A DNA stretch of 52,155 bases, from positions 1 through 52,155 of the forward strand of contig DATITC010000075.1 in assembly GCA_035468175.1 (NCBI GenBank), written 5' to 3'. The stretch is from JAVEDQ01 sp035468175. GTDB lineage: Bacteria; Actinomycetota; Actinomycetes; Frankiales; Frankiaceae. The position numbers and the translations under genes are program-made. Below the pieces are notes generated by a model. That model was not told the origin of the DNA. It worked only from the letters and a program-made list of their open reading frames with translations, and searched no databases. This document shows positions 32,785 to 40,595 of this stretch, one piece after another (position 1 is the stretch's first letter; the number at the start of each line of letters is the position of its first letter).

Positions 32785-33996
32785 TCAGAGCAGGTCGCGG
32801 GCAGCGGCGCTCGCGCGGGCCAGCACTTCACGTGCCGGACGGCCCAGCGCGCGCGCCGCTGCTCGGACGTGTTCCCACTCGGGTTGCGCGGTGACCACCT
32901 CGCCGCCCGGGAGCACGCCCCGTTTGACGGCGATCGTCTGCCCGTCCACGTTCACGTGGTGGATGTCGCGGCTCAGCGGGCGCTTCGTTGTCGGCGTCTC
33001 GCGCAGACCCAGCGTGCTCGTGTGCCGGTAGACGAGCTCCCGGAGCGACGGGACCTCGTCGGGGTCGGCGAGCACCGAGAGCGTGTGCGCCGGACGGCCC
33101 TTCTTCATGACGATCGGGACCAGCCAGGCGTCGGCGGCACCAGCTTCGAGGAGCGCGGCCAACACCTCCGGCCACAGCCGGGGGTCGAGGTCGTCGACGT
33201 TCGCCTCCAGCAGCACCGCGGGCTCCTCGGTCTCTTCCTGGTTCCCGATCTCGACCCCGAGCACCAGCCGGACGACGTTCGACCTGTCCGGCAGGTCGCG
33301 GGCACCTGCGCCGGTCCCCACCCGCTGCACGGTCATCGCCGGCATCGCGCCGAAGTCGTCCGCGAGCACCGTGACCAGCGCCGCTCCCGTCGGCGTGCAC
33401 AATTCCATCGCCGCGCTCCCGCCGCCGCTGGTCGGAGTGCCCGAGGCGCGGAGCAGTTCCAGCACGGCCGGTCCGGGCACCGGGATCCGCCCGTGCGCGG
33501 TCGCGGCCGACCCCGAGCCGAGGGCGACCGGCGACGCGACCAGCCGCTCGGGTCCGAGGTGCAGGAACGCCGCGCAGGTCCCCACGACGTCGGCGATCGC
33601 GTCGAGCGCACCGACCTCGTGGAAGTGCACCTGGTCCGGGGGGATGCCGTGCACCGCACCCTCGGCCGCCGCGAGGGCAGCGAACACGCGGCTGGCGAGC
33701 TCCCGCAAGTGGACGTCTGGAAGGCCCTCGAGCAGTCCCTGCACGTCGGTCCACCGGCGGGGGACGTCGGAGGGCGGGGTGTCGACGTGGACCCGGGTGG
33801 CGGCGAGGCCGCCCCGCTGCACTGCCTCGCTGCGGAAGGTAACCGGGAGGCCGAGCGGGGCGAGTGCAACGGACAGCACATCGAGCGGGACCCCGGCGCC
33901 GATGAAGGCACCGAGCAACATGTCCCCGGACGCGCCGGAGGACAGGTCGAGCCAGGCGACGGCGGGGCCGGTTCCGCTCATGCCAGCTCTGTTCAT
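32785..33996 (-). CDS. larC: LarC-type nickel-pincer cofactor biosynthesis protein
   Basis: A 403-residue LarC homologue. Signatures are AWLDLSSGASGDMLLGAFIG at the N-terminus, HFHEVGALDAIADVVG, SGGGSAAMELCTPTGAALV, LLEANVDDLDPRLWPEVLAA and LVPIVMKKGRPAHTLSVLAD. LarC inserts nickel into the pyridinium-dithiocarboxylate precursor made by LarB and LarE. In some lactobacilli larC is split and made by frameshifting; here it is one intact frame. The ATG at 33996 overlaps the larB stop (ATGA); a second ATG 15 bases later is possible. No larE or larA is in the window. Confidence 0.92.
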   Translation of the reverse strand: MNRAGMSGTGPAVAWLDLSSGASGDMLLGAFIGAGVPLDVLSVALAPLGLPVTFRSEAVQRGGLAATRVHVDTPPSDVPRRWTDVQGLLEGLPDVHLRELASRVFAALAAAEGAVHGIPPDQVHFHEVGALDAIADVVGTCAAFLHLGPERLVASPVALGSGSAATAHGRIPVPGPAVLELLRASGTPTSGGGSAAMELCTPTGAALVTVLADDFGAMPAMTVQRVGTGAGARDLPDRSNVVRLVLGVEIGNQEETEEPAVLLEANVDDLDPRLWPEVLAALLEAGAADAWLVPIVMKKGRPAHTLSVLADPDEVPSLRELVYRHTSTLGLRETPTTKRPLSRDIHHVNVDGQTIAVKRGVLPGGEVVTAQPEWEHVRAAARALGRPAREVLARASAAARDLL

Positions 33997-34763
33997 GCCC
34001 GGTCCGTCTGACGGGCGACCCGAGCCGCGAACACTCCGGCCCCGAAGCCGTTGTCGATGTTGCAGACGACCACGCCGGGGGCGCAGGAGTTCAACATCCC
34101 CAGCAGCGCCGCCACCCCACCGAAGCTCGCCCCGTAACCGACGCTGGTGGGGACGGCGACGACCGGCGTTCCGACCAGGCCACCGACGACGCTGGGCAGT
34201 GCGCCCTCCATCCCGGCCAGCACGATGAGGCAATCCGCTACCTCGAGCCGGTCCCGCACGGCCAGCACCCGGTGCAGCCCGGCCACCCCGACGTCGGTGA
34301 TCCGCTCCACCGCGGCGCCGAAGACGCGGGCGGTCAGCGCGGCCTCGTCGGCGACATCGACGTCCGAGGTGCCCGCCGCGACCAGCGCCACGGTGCCGCG
34401 CGGCTCGGGCAGCGCACCCACCGCCAGGGCGCGGCCCTCCTGCCGGGCGTCCGGCCAGCGCTCGAGCACGGCGTCGCAGGTCGCCTCCGGTGCCCGCGTG
34501 ACCAGAACCGGCCGGTCTCCGGCGGCCTGCAGCGCCTCGATGATGGCGAGGGCCTGCGCGGGGCTCTTGCCGGCGCCGTAGACGACCTCCGGGTCACCGG
34601 TGCGCAGCTGGCGGTGGGTGTCGACGCGCGCGAACCCGAGGTCCACCTGACCGGACCCGTCCGTCCCGAGAGGCCCTCCGACCAGGCGGTCCAAGGCGGT
34701 AGCGGTCGGCACCCGACCCGACGCCACCTGGTCGAGCAGCCGGCGCAGGTCGTCGCGGTCCAC
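33993..34763 (-). CDS. larB: LarB-type nicotinic acid adenine dinucleotide carboxylase/hydrolase
   Basis: A 256-residue LarB. The N-terminal region (LRRLLDQVASGRVPTATALD) and LGFARVDTHRQLRTGDPEVVYGAGKS are typical. The C-terminal PurE-like domain contains LVAAGTSDVDVADEAALTAR, DVGVAGLHRVL, VLAGMEGALPSVVGGLVG and VPTSVGYGASFGG. LarB carboxylates and hydrolyses NaAD to start nickel-pincer cofactor synthesis. The GTG at 34763 lies 85 bp from the divergent pheA GTG; its TGA overlaps the larC start, so the two are coupled. Confidence 0.92.
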   Translation of the reverse strand: MDRDDLRRLLDQVASGRVPTATALDRLVGGPLGTDGSGQVDLGFARVDTHRQLRTGDPEVVYGAGKSPAQALAIIEALQAAGDRPVLVTRAPEATCDAVLERWPDARQEGRALAVGALPEPRGTVALVAAGTSDVDVADEAALTARVFGAAVERITDVGVAGLHRVLAVRDRLEVADCLIVLAGMEGALPSVVGGLVGTPVVAVPTSVGYGASFGGVAALLGMLNSCAPGVVVCNIDNGFGAGVFAARVARQTDRA

Positions 34764-34835
34764 GGCACTACTGAACCAGCCGCTGCGCGGGAACGCCGTT
34801 CTCCCGATCAGGCGTCCCGAGGATCAGACCGTCTC

Positions 34836-34841
34836 TAGGAT
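34836..34841 (+). promoter_or_regulatory. Probable -10 element for a leaderless transcript
   Basis: TAGGAT sits seven bases before the pheA GTG at 34849, with no ribosome site in between. It lies in the pheA-larB divergent region. Confidence 0.4.
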
Positions 34842-34848
34842 CAGGATC

Positions 34849-35790
34849 GTGCCGCTCGACTCCCCAGGGCCTCTGCGCCTGACCTATCTCGGACCGGCCG
34901 GCACCTTCACGGAGGCGGCACTCCACACGCTGCCCGAGGCGGTCGGTGCCGAGATCGAGCCCGCTGCCAGCGTCGTCGCCGCCCTGGAGGCCGTCCGCGA
35001 GGGCCGGGTCGACGCTGCGCTGGTTCCGTTCGAGAACTCCGTCGAAGGCGCCGTGCCCGCGACCCTGGACGAGCTCAGCGCCGGCGAGCCCGTGCATATC
35101 CGTCGAGAGGTGCTGCTGCCGGTCCGCTTTGCGCTGCTCGGCCGACCCGGCACCACCCTCGACGAGATCAGCACGGTCTCCGGTCACCCGCATTCGCAGC
35201 CGCAGTGCCGGCACTGGCTGGCTTCGAACCTGCCGGGTCGGCAGTGGCGTCCGGCCGCGTCGAACGCCGATGCCGCCCGCGATGTGAGCCGCGGGGTCGT
35301 CGACGCCGCCCTCGCCGGGGCCTTCGCCGCCGAGCAGTACGGCCTCGAGGTCCTCGTCCACGACGTCCATGACGTCGAAGGAGCGGTCACCCGCTTCGTC
35401 CTGGTCGGCCGGCCCGGTCCGCCGCCACCCCCCACCGGTGCGGACCGGACGACGATCGTCGCCTTTGAGCGGGACGACCACCCCGGTGCCCTGCTCGAGA
35501 TGCTCACCGAGTTCGCGGTGCGCGGCGTCAACCTGTCCAGGCTCGAGTCCCGTCCCACCGGCCAGGGCCTCGGTAGCTACTGCTTCTCCCTCGACTGCGA
35601 GGGGCACATCGACGACGCTCGGGTCGGCGAAGCGCTGTCCGCGCTGCACCGGATCTGCGCGGACGTTCGCTTCCTCGGCTCGTATCCGCGGGCGGACGGT
35701 AAGACGCCGTCGCTGCGTCTCGGAGTGGCCGACGAGAACTTCGCCGCCGCGCTGAAGTGGCTGGAAGGGATCCGGGGCACTGGGCGCTGA
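34849..35790 (+). CDS. pheA: Prephenate dehydratase
   Basis: A 313-residue monofunctional prephenate dehydratase, making phenylpyruvate for phenylalanine synthesis. The catalytic domain has LTYLGPAGTFTEAALHTLPE, VPFENSVEGAVPATLDEL, the conserved HPHSQPQCRHWL, AALAGAFAAEQYGLEVL and the VTRFVLVG motif with the active Thr. The C-terminal ACT domain (FERDDHPGALLEMLTEFAVR, then NLSRLESRPT with the Phe-binding ESRP) provides feedback inhibition by phenylalanine. It starts at a GTG with a leaderless -10 and is followed 63 bp later by serS. Confidence 0.95.
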   Translation: MPLDSPGPLRLTYLGPAGTFTEAALHTLPEAVGAEIEPAASVVAALEAVREGRVDAALVPFENSVEGAVPATLDELSAGEPVHIRREVLLPVRFALLGRPGTTLDEISTVSGHPHSQPQCRHWLASNLPGRQWRPAASNADAARDVSRGVVDAALAGAFAAEQYGLEVLVHDVHDVEGAVTRFVLVGRPGPPPPPTGADRTTIVAFERDDHPGALLEMLTEFAVRGVNLSRLESRPTGQGLGSYCFSLDCEGHIDDARVGEALSALHRICADVRFLGSYPRADGKTPSLRLGVADENFAAALKWLEGIRGTGR

Positions 35791-35853
35791 CCCGACGCTG
35801 ACGACGGGCGGGTACGCCGGGCTGCTCGGCTAGCCTCGGGTCAGTGAGCTGCC

Positions 35854-37104
35854 GTGATTGACCTGCGTCTGGTCCGAGATGATCCTGAGCGGATCCGGGA
35901 CTCGCAGCGGGCGCGTGGCGACGACCCGTCCGCGGTCGACCGCCTGCTCGCCGCCGACACCGCTCGCCGCGAGGCGGTCAGCTCCGCCGACACGCTGCGA
36001 GCGGAGAGCAACACCGCCAGCAAGGCGATCCGCTCGGCGACCCCGGAAGAGCGGCCGGCCCTGATCGAACGCGCGAAGGCTCTGAAGGCGCAGGTGCAGC
36101 AGGCCGAGGCGGAGCAGGCCGCGGCCGAGGCGACGCTGCTGGAGGTGCACCGCGCCGTGCCGAACGTCGTCGACGGCGGCCCCGCCGGTGGGGAGGACGA
36201 CTTCGAGGTGCTGCGCGAGGTCGGCACCCGTCCGACGCTCGAGAACCCGAGGGACCACGTCGAGCTCGGGACGATGCTCGGCGCGATCGACGTCGACCGC
36301 GGCGCGAAGGTCAGCGGTTCGCGGTTCTACTTCCTGACCGGCCCCGGCGCGCTGCTCGAGTTGGCGCTGCTGCAGCTGGCCATGGGGCAAGCGCTCGCCG
36401 CCGGCTTCATTCCGGTGATCCCGCCGGCGATGGTCCTGCCCGCCGCGATGGAGGGCACCGGCTTCCTGGGTGCGCACGCCGCCGAGGTCTACCGGGTCGA
36501 CGACCACTACCTGGTGGGGACCTCCGAGGTTGCGCTCGCGGCGTTCCACGCCGACGAGATCCTCGACGGCGGCTCGTTGCCGCGCCGATACGCGGGTTTC
36601 TCGCCGTGCTTCCGCCGAGAGGCCGGTTCCTACGGCAAGGACACCCGGGGGATCATCCGGGTGCACCAGTTCGACAAGGTCGAGATGTTCGCCTTCGTGC
36701 CGCCCGAGGACGCGGTCGAGGAACATCAGCGGTTGCTCGCCTGGGAGGAGCAGTTCCTGCAGGTCTTGGAGCTGCCGTACCGAGTGATCGACGTGGCCGC
36801 CGGAGACCTGGGGTCGAGTGCCGCCCGGAAATTCGACTGCGAGGCGTGGCTGCCGTCGCAGGCCCGCTGGCTGGAGCTGACGTCGACCTCGAACTGCACC
36901 ACGTTCCAGGCGCGGCGGCTGAACATTCGGCAGCGCGGCGAGGCGGGGGTGGCTCCGGTCGCGACGCTGAACGGAACGCTGGTCGCGATGCCGCGGGCCA
37001 TCGTCGCGATCCTGGAGAACCACCAGCAGGAAGACGGTTCCGTCGTGGTGCCGACCGCGCTGCGGCCCTATCTCGGTGGGCGCGAGGTGCTCGAGCCGGC
37101 ATGA
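35854..37104 (+). CDS. serS: Seryl-tRNA synthetase
   Basis: A 416-residue class II synthetase. The N-terminal long coiled coil (about residues 30-95) ends before VPNVVDGG. Motif 2 is CFRREAGSYGKDTRGIIRVH and the motif 3 region is GTLVAMPRAIVAILENHQQE, preceded by TSTSNCTTFQARRLNIRQR. The start is a GTG at 35854 giving VIDLRLVRDDPERIRDSQ, the usual N-terminus. A TAGCCT -10-like element (35831-35836) lies 17 bases upstream. Its TGA overlaps the ATG of the next gene. Confidence 0.96.
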   Translation: MIDLRLVRDDPERIRDSQRARGDDPSAVDRLLAADTARREAVSSADTLRAESNTASKAIRSATPEERPALIERAKALKAQVQQAEAEQAAAEATLLEVHRAVPNVVDGGPAGGEDDFEVLREVGTRPTLENPRDHVELGTMLGAIDVDRGAKVSGSRFYFLTGPGALLELALLQLAMGQALAAGFIPVIPPAMVLPAAMEGTGFLGAHAAEVYRVDDHYLVGTSEVALAAFHADEILDGGSLPRRYAGFSPCFRREAGSYGKDTRGIIRVHQFDKVEMFAFVPPEDAVEEHQRLLAWEEQFLQVLELPYRVIDVAAGDLGSSAARKFDCEAWLPSQARWLELTSTSNCTTFQARRLNIRQRGEAGVAPVATLNGTLVAMPRAIVAILENHQQEDGSVVVPTALRPYLGGREVLEPA

Positions 37105-37901
37105 CTGGCCCCTACCGGGTCGTGGCGTCGGACCTCGACGGCACGCTCGTGCGCAGTGACGGCAGCATCTCCGAGCGGACGAAGGCGGCGCTGCTCAAGG
37201 CGGAGGCTGCCGGCGCGCTGGTCATCTTCGTCACCGGCCGCCCACCACGGTGGATGCGGCCGGTGGTGGAAGCGACCGGGGCGTCCGGGCTGGCCATCTG
37301 CGCCAACGGCGCCCTCGTCTACGACCTGGGCCGCGGCGAGATCGTGCGTGAGCACGCCTTGCATGCCGGGTCCGCCGCCCGGCTCGTGACCGCGTTGCGC
37401 GAGGCGCTGCCAGGGGTGCAGTTCGCGGTCGAGTCGGGGCTCCGGTTCGGTCACGAACCTGCCTACGAACCGAGCTGGCCCATGCCGGACCGCACCGTGG
37501 CCGAGGTCGAGGAGCTCATCGTCGACCCGGTGTCGAAGCTGCTCGTCAAGCACCCGCACTTGCCCGCGGAGGAGATCCACGAGCAAGTCGTCGCCATCGC
37601 CGGCGAGGAAGCCGTCGTCACCTACTCCGGCAACGTGCTGCTCGAGATCAGCGGCGCCGGGGTGAGCAAAGCGTCGACTCTCGCCGCCCTGTGCGAGGAG
37701 CAGGGCCATGCTCCGGCGGAGGTGGTCGCCTTCGGGGACATGCCGAACGACGTGCCGATGCTGCACTGGGCCGGGCACGGGGTCGCCGTCGCCAACGCGC
37801 ACGAGCAGGTGCTCGCGGTTGCTGACGAGGTGACCGCCTCGAACGACGACGACGGCGTGGCAAAGGTGATCGAGCGGCTGTTCGCGTCCAGTTCGGGGTG
37901 A
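37101..37901 (+). CDS. HAD-superfamily (Cof-type) phosphatase
   Basis: A 266-residue HAD hydrolase of the Cof/IIB group. Motif I is VASDLDGTLVRSD, motif II VIFVTGRPPRWM, motif III includes GAGVSKASTLAAL and motif IV is VVAFGDMPNDVPMLHWAGHG. The C2 cap lies in between. Such enzymes dephosphorylate sugar phosphates or cofactors; the substrate is unknown. The ATG at 37101 overlaps the serS stop (ATGA). Its own TGA lies within the left arm of a 16-bp inverted repeat. Confidence 0.92.
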   Translation: MTGPYRVVASDLDGTLVRSDGSISERTKAALLKAEAAGALVIFVTGRPPRWMRPVVEATGASGLAICANGALVYDLGRGEIVREHALHAGSAARLVTALREALPGVQFAVESGLRFGHEPAYEPSWPMPDRTVAEVEELIVDPVSKLLVKHPHLPAEEIHEQVVAIAGEEAVVTYSGNVLLEISGAGVSKASTLAALCEEQGHAPAEVVAFGDMPNDVPMLHWAGHGVAVANAHEQVLAVADEVTASNDDDGVAKVIERLFASSSG

Positions 37902-37951
37902 TCTGTTGCGGCGACAGTGCTTCGTGCAGCCTCAGCGCCGCAACAGATCAC
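37898..37951. repeat. Perfect 16-bp inverted repeat, possible bidirectional terminator
   Basis: GTGATCTGTTGCGGCG (37898-37913) and CGCCGCAACAGATCAC (37936-37951) are exact complements with a 22-base spacer that can itself fold weakly. The left arm covers the HAD stop codon. No T tract follows. It is longer and more AT-containing than typical hairpins here and could be a terminator or a repeat element. Confidence 0.75.
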
Positions 37952-37974
37952 ACGTTCTCCGGCTCAGCCGGGAA

Positions 37975-38130
37975 GCGAGCCGCGGAACGGGCGGCAGCAG
38001 GACGAGACCTGCGAGGCTGGTACCTCGATCCGGCTTGAAAGACGGCCCCGAGGGTCGTAACGGTGCACGGCCGGCCTGCCGAAACATCGCGATCCAGAGG
38101 CTGCCCTCGACGTCGACGTCGACGGTGCGC
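37975..38130 (-). pseudogene. Remnant of an SMP-30/gluconolactonase family gene
   Basis: Read leftward, one frame gives VDVDVEGSLWIAMFRQ (from about 38120) and, after a frame change near 38070, another gives AVHRYDPRGRLSSRIEVPAS continuing QVSSCC. These are adjacent, ordered blocks of SMP-30/regucalcin proteins (consensus DxEGxLWVAxWGG then AVRRYDPDGRL...VPVSQVTSC). No start, stop-free frame or complete domain exists, so it is a decayed fragment of at most about 50 residues. The surrounding 37952-38174 gap has no other gene. Confidence 0.65.
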
Positions 38131-38174
38131 AGCGAGCGGCGAGCAGCGAGAGACCTCGACCGGCGGGAGCTGGC

Positions 38175-38717
38175 CTAGAGGTAGGGCCCGGACGACGGTC
38201 CGCGCCCCGGGCCTGGCACGATCTCGCCCTCCTGAGGACCGCCGAGGCCGCCCGGCAGCGCGCGTCGCCGCATCTCCTCCAGCTGCGCGCGGGCCGCCAT
38301 TTGCTGGGCGAACAGCGCGGTCTGGATTCCGTGGAACAGACCCTCCAGCCAGCCGACGAGCTGGGCCTGGGCGATGCGCAGCTCCGCATCGCTCGGGGTC
38401 TCGGTCTCGGACAAGGGGAGGGTGAGCCGGCCCAGCTCCTCGCGCAGCTCCGGGGCCAGCCCGTCCTCGAGCTCGCGGATCGAGCTCCGGTGCACGTCCC
38501 GGAGGCGGTTGCGGCTGGCGTCGTCGAGCGGCGCGGCCTTCACTTCCTCCAGCAGTTGCTTGATCATGGTGCCGATGCGCATGACCTTGTCCGGCTGCTG
38601 CACCATGCCGGCGATGACGGGGCGGCCGTCCTCACCATCGGACTGCTCGCCGTTCGGCGCGGCAACCGCGGAGCCGTCGGGGCCGATCACGACAATGTGT
38701 TGGTCCTGCTCGCTCAT
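38175..38717 (-). CDS. bpa: Bacterial proteasome activator (Bpa, DUF2587)
   Basis: A 180-residue DUF2587 protein. The core helical region runs PVIAGMVQQPDKVMRIGTMI, then RDVHRSSIRELEDGLAPELR and AELRIAQAQLVGWLEGLFHG. Bpa forms a dodecameric ring that opens the 20S proteasome gate independently of ATP, docking through a C-terminal GQYL motif. Here the chain ends GPYL, with Pro in place of Gln. The N-terminal acidic part (MSEQDQHIVVIGPDG) is also typical. It starts at an ATG at 38717 and is divergent from a Gly/Pro-rich membrane protein. Confidence 0.92.
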   Translation of the reverse strand: MSEQDQHIVVIGPDGSAVAAPNGEQSDGEDGRPVIAGMVQQPDKVMRIGTMIKQLLEEVKAAPLDDASRNRLRDVHRSSIRELEDGLAPELREELGRLTLPLSETETPSDAELRIAQAQLVGWLEGLFHGIQTALFAQQMAARAQLEEMRRRALPGGLGGPQEGEIVPGPGRGPSSGPYL

Positions 38718-38785
38718 GAGCCCATCGTGCCCGTTGTCGCGCGGATCGACGGGTCGAGGGTGACGCCGGCTCGGAAGGATCGACG

Positions 38786-39412
38786 ATGACGGACGGCTGG
38801 AACCAGAACCCGCAGCCGGGCGAGCCGGGCCAGGGCCCGTACGGCAGTCAAGGTCCGTACGCGCGGCAGGGGCCCTACGGTCAGCAGGGTCCTTACGGTC
38901 AGCAGGGTCCCTTTGCGCCCCCGCCGGGTTACGGCCCGACCGGTTACGGCTACGGAGCTCCGCCTCCCCGGCGGCGCAATGGCCGCAAGATCCTCTTCAT
39001 CGTCCTCGGGGTGGTGTTGGTCCTGTTCGCCGCCTGCGGGACCGGCGGGTACCTGCTCTACCGCAACCAGTTGAAGGTCAACGCCGACAAGGTCAACGAG
39101 TTTCTCGGCGATATGAAGCAGCAGGACTACTCGAAGGCCTACGACCAGCTGTGCGGCAATGACCGCGCGAAGGGCAGCGTCTCGGACTTCTCCGACGCGG
39201 GCTGGGCCGCCCGCGCCGCCAATCGCGGGGTGCGAAGCTTCAACATCAAGAGCGTGAGAACCAACACCACCAACGGTGTCGTGACCCGCACCGCCGGCGG
39301 GACGGTGACCCTCACCAACGGCACCGTGTTGACCAAGACGTTCTCCCTTGGCAAGGAGAACGGCAAGCTTTGCGTCGACACCGGCTACGCCGAGCTGCTC
39401 AACGGCGCCTGA
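38786..39412 (+). CDS. Gly/Pro/Tyr-rich membrane protein with DUF4878-like outer domain
   Basis: A 208-residue protein. The first 60 residues are cytoplasmic and low-complexity with GPYGQQ repeats (QGPYGQQGPYGQQGPF), then an Arg-rich stop and one transmembrane helix (ILFIVLGVVLVLFAACGTGG). The outer domain (KVNEFLGDMKQQDYSKAYDQ, then LCGN and SFNIKSVRTNTTNGVV) looks like the DUF4878/lumazine-binding-like folds that follow such anchors in actinobacteria. Function is unknown. The ATG at 38786 follows GGAAGGA. The gene ends before a hairpin shared with the opposing oxidoreductase gene. Confidence 0.75.
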   Translation: MTDGWNQNPQPGEPGQGPYGSQGPYARQGPYGQQGPYGQQGPFAPPPGYGPTGYGYGAPPPRRRNGRKILFIVLGVVLVLFAACGTGGYLLYRNQLKVNADKVNEFLGDMKQQDYSKAYDQLCGNDRAKGSVSDFSDAGWAARAANRGVRSFNIKSVRTNTTNGVVTRTAGGTVTLTNGTVLTKTFSLGKENGKLCVDTGYAELLNGA

Positions 39413-39434
39413 CCCGGCGGAACGACCCGCCGGG
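39413..39434. terminator. Bidirectional terminator hairpin
   Basis: CCCGGCGG (39413-39420) pairs with CCGCCGGG (39427-39434) around a six-base loop, between the convergent genes ending at 39412 and 39445. There is no T tract, as is common in these genomes. Confidence 0.55.
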
Positions 39435-39444
39435 CCGGGCACGG

Positions 39445-40434
39445 TCAGGGCACGGCCAGCAGCACCTTGCCGATGTGGGTGGACGACTCGACCACCGAGT
39501 GCGCTTCGCTCGGGTCGGACATCGGCAGGACGCGGTCGATGATCGGCCGGATGCGGCCGTCCGCGACAGCTGGCCAGACCTCGCGGACCACTGCGGCGCA
39601 GATCTCCGCCTTCTGCTCCGGCGGCCGGCCACGCAGGCTCTTCGCGGTGACCGTGCCCCGCTTCGGCAGCAGGGCACCGAGATTGATCTCGGCCTTGCTG
39701 CCGCCCTGCATGCCGATGACGACGACCCGCCCGTCCGGAGCGAGCACGTCGATGTTCCGCTCGAGGTACTTCGCGCCCATGTTGTCCAGCACGACGTCGG
39801 CGCCGCGACCGTCGGTCGCCAAACGGACCTGCTCGACGAAGTCCTGTTCCCGGTAGTTCACGAGGACGTCGGCCCCCAGTTCGGCGCAGCGCTGCAGCTT
39901 CTGGTCGCTGCCCGCGGTGACGCAGATCCGCGCCGACGGCCGGAGCGCCCGCACCATCTGGATCGCCATGGTGCCGATGCCGCTGCTCCCACCGTGCAGG
40001 AGCACCGTGTCGCCGTCCGCGAGCCCGGCCGTCATGAACAGGTTGCTGTACACGGTGCAGGCCACCTCGGGTAGGCCCGCCGCCGTGATGAGCTCGATGC
40101 CGTCCGGCACCGGCATGAGCTGACCCGCCGGCACGAGAACTGCGGAGGCGTAACCGCCGCCGGCGAGCAGGGCGCAGACCTCGTCTCCGACCGACCATCC
40201 GTCGACCCCCGGCCCGACCGCGGCGACCCGACCGCTGCACTCCAGCCCGAGGATGTCCGAGGCCCCCCGCGGCGGGGGGTAGTGGCCCTGGCGCTGGAGC
40301 AGGTCGGCGCGGTTGACGGCGGACGCGACGGTCTCGAGCAGGACCTCACCCTCGCCGGGCTGGCCGGGGTCCGGCACCTCGGACCAGCGGAGGACATCGA
40401 CGTTCCCGAACGAGGACAGAGTCACGGCGTGCAT
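39445..40434 (-). CDS. Zinc-free quinone oxidoreductase (MDR family, NADPH)
   Basis: A 329-residue medium-chain dehydrogenase/reductase of the quinone oxidoreductase group. Features are WSEVPDPGQPGEGEVLLETV, NRADLLQRQGHYPPP, the nucleotide-binding loop LLHGGSSGIGTMAIQMVRAL, YREQDFVEQVRLATDGRGAD, and GRVVVIGMQGGSKAEINLG. It lacks the structural Cys cluster of alcohol dehydrogenases. It likely reduces quinones or enones with NADPH. The ATG at 40434 has a TAGCGT -10 seven bases upstream and no ribosome site, suggesting a leaderless transcript. Confidence 0.92.
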   Translation of the reverse strand: MHAVTLSSFGNVDVLRWSEVPDPGQPGEGEVLLETVASAVNRADLLQRQGHYPPPRGASDILGLECSGRVAAVGPGVDGWSVGDEVCALLAGGGYASAVLVPAGQLMPVPDGIELITAAGLPEVACTVYSNLFMTAGLADGDTVLLHGGSSGIGTMAIQMVRALRPSARICVTAGSDQKLQRCAELGADVLVNYREQDFVEQVRLATDGRGADVVLDNMGAKYLERNIDVLAPDGRVVVIGMQGGSKAEINLGALLPKRGTVTAKSLRGRPPEQKAEICAAVVREVWPAVADGRIRPIIDRVLPMSDPSEAHSVVESSTHIGKVLLAVP

Positions 40435-40441
40435 GCCGGAA

Positions 40442-40447
40442 ACGCTA
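40442..40447 (-). promoter_or_regulatory. Probable -10 element for a leaderless transcript
   Basis: TAGCGT on the minus strand (ACGCTA as written) lies seven bases before the ATG at 40434, and no ribosome site is present. Confidence 0.4.
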
Positions 40448-40595
40448 CGACCCCCGCCCGGCGGAGGCGCTCCGTCTGGTCGGGGCGTTCCGAGCCGCAG
40501 TGGTTACGCATGTCCGACGATCGCTCTCGAATTGCGTGTTCGGCAGGCGTCACACGCTCCGGCAATGCAAGATCGTGGCGGGAGGACGATCCGCC

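Noticed and set aside
32764..32804. Direct repeat AGAGCAGGTCGCGG at the larC stop as a regulatory site
   Set aside because: Only two copies of 14 bp, one of them within larC codons; no reason to assign a function.
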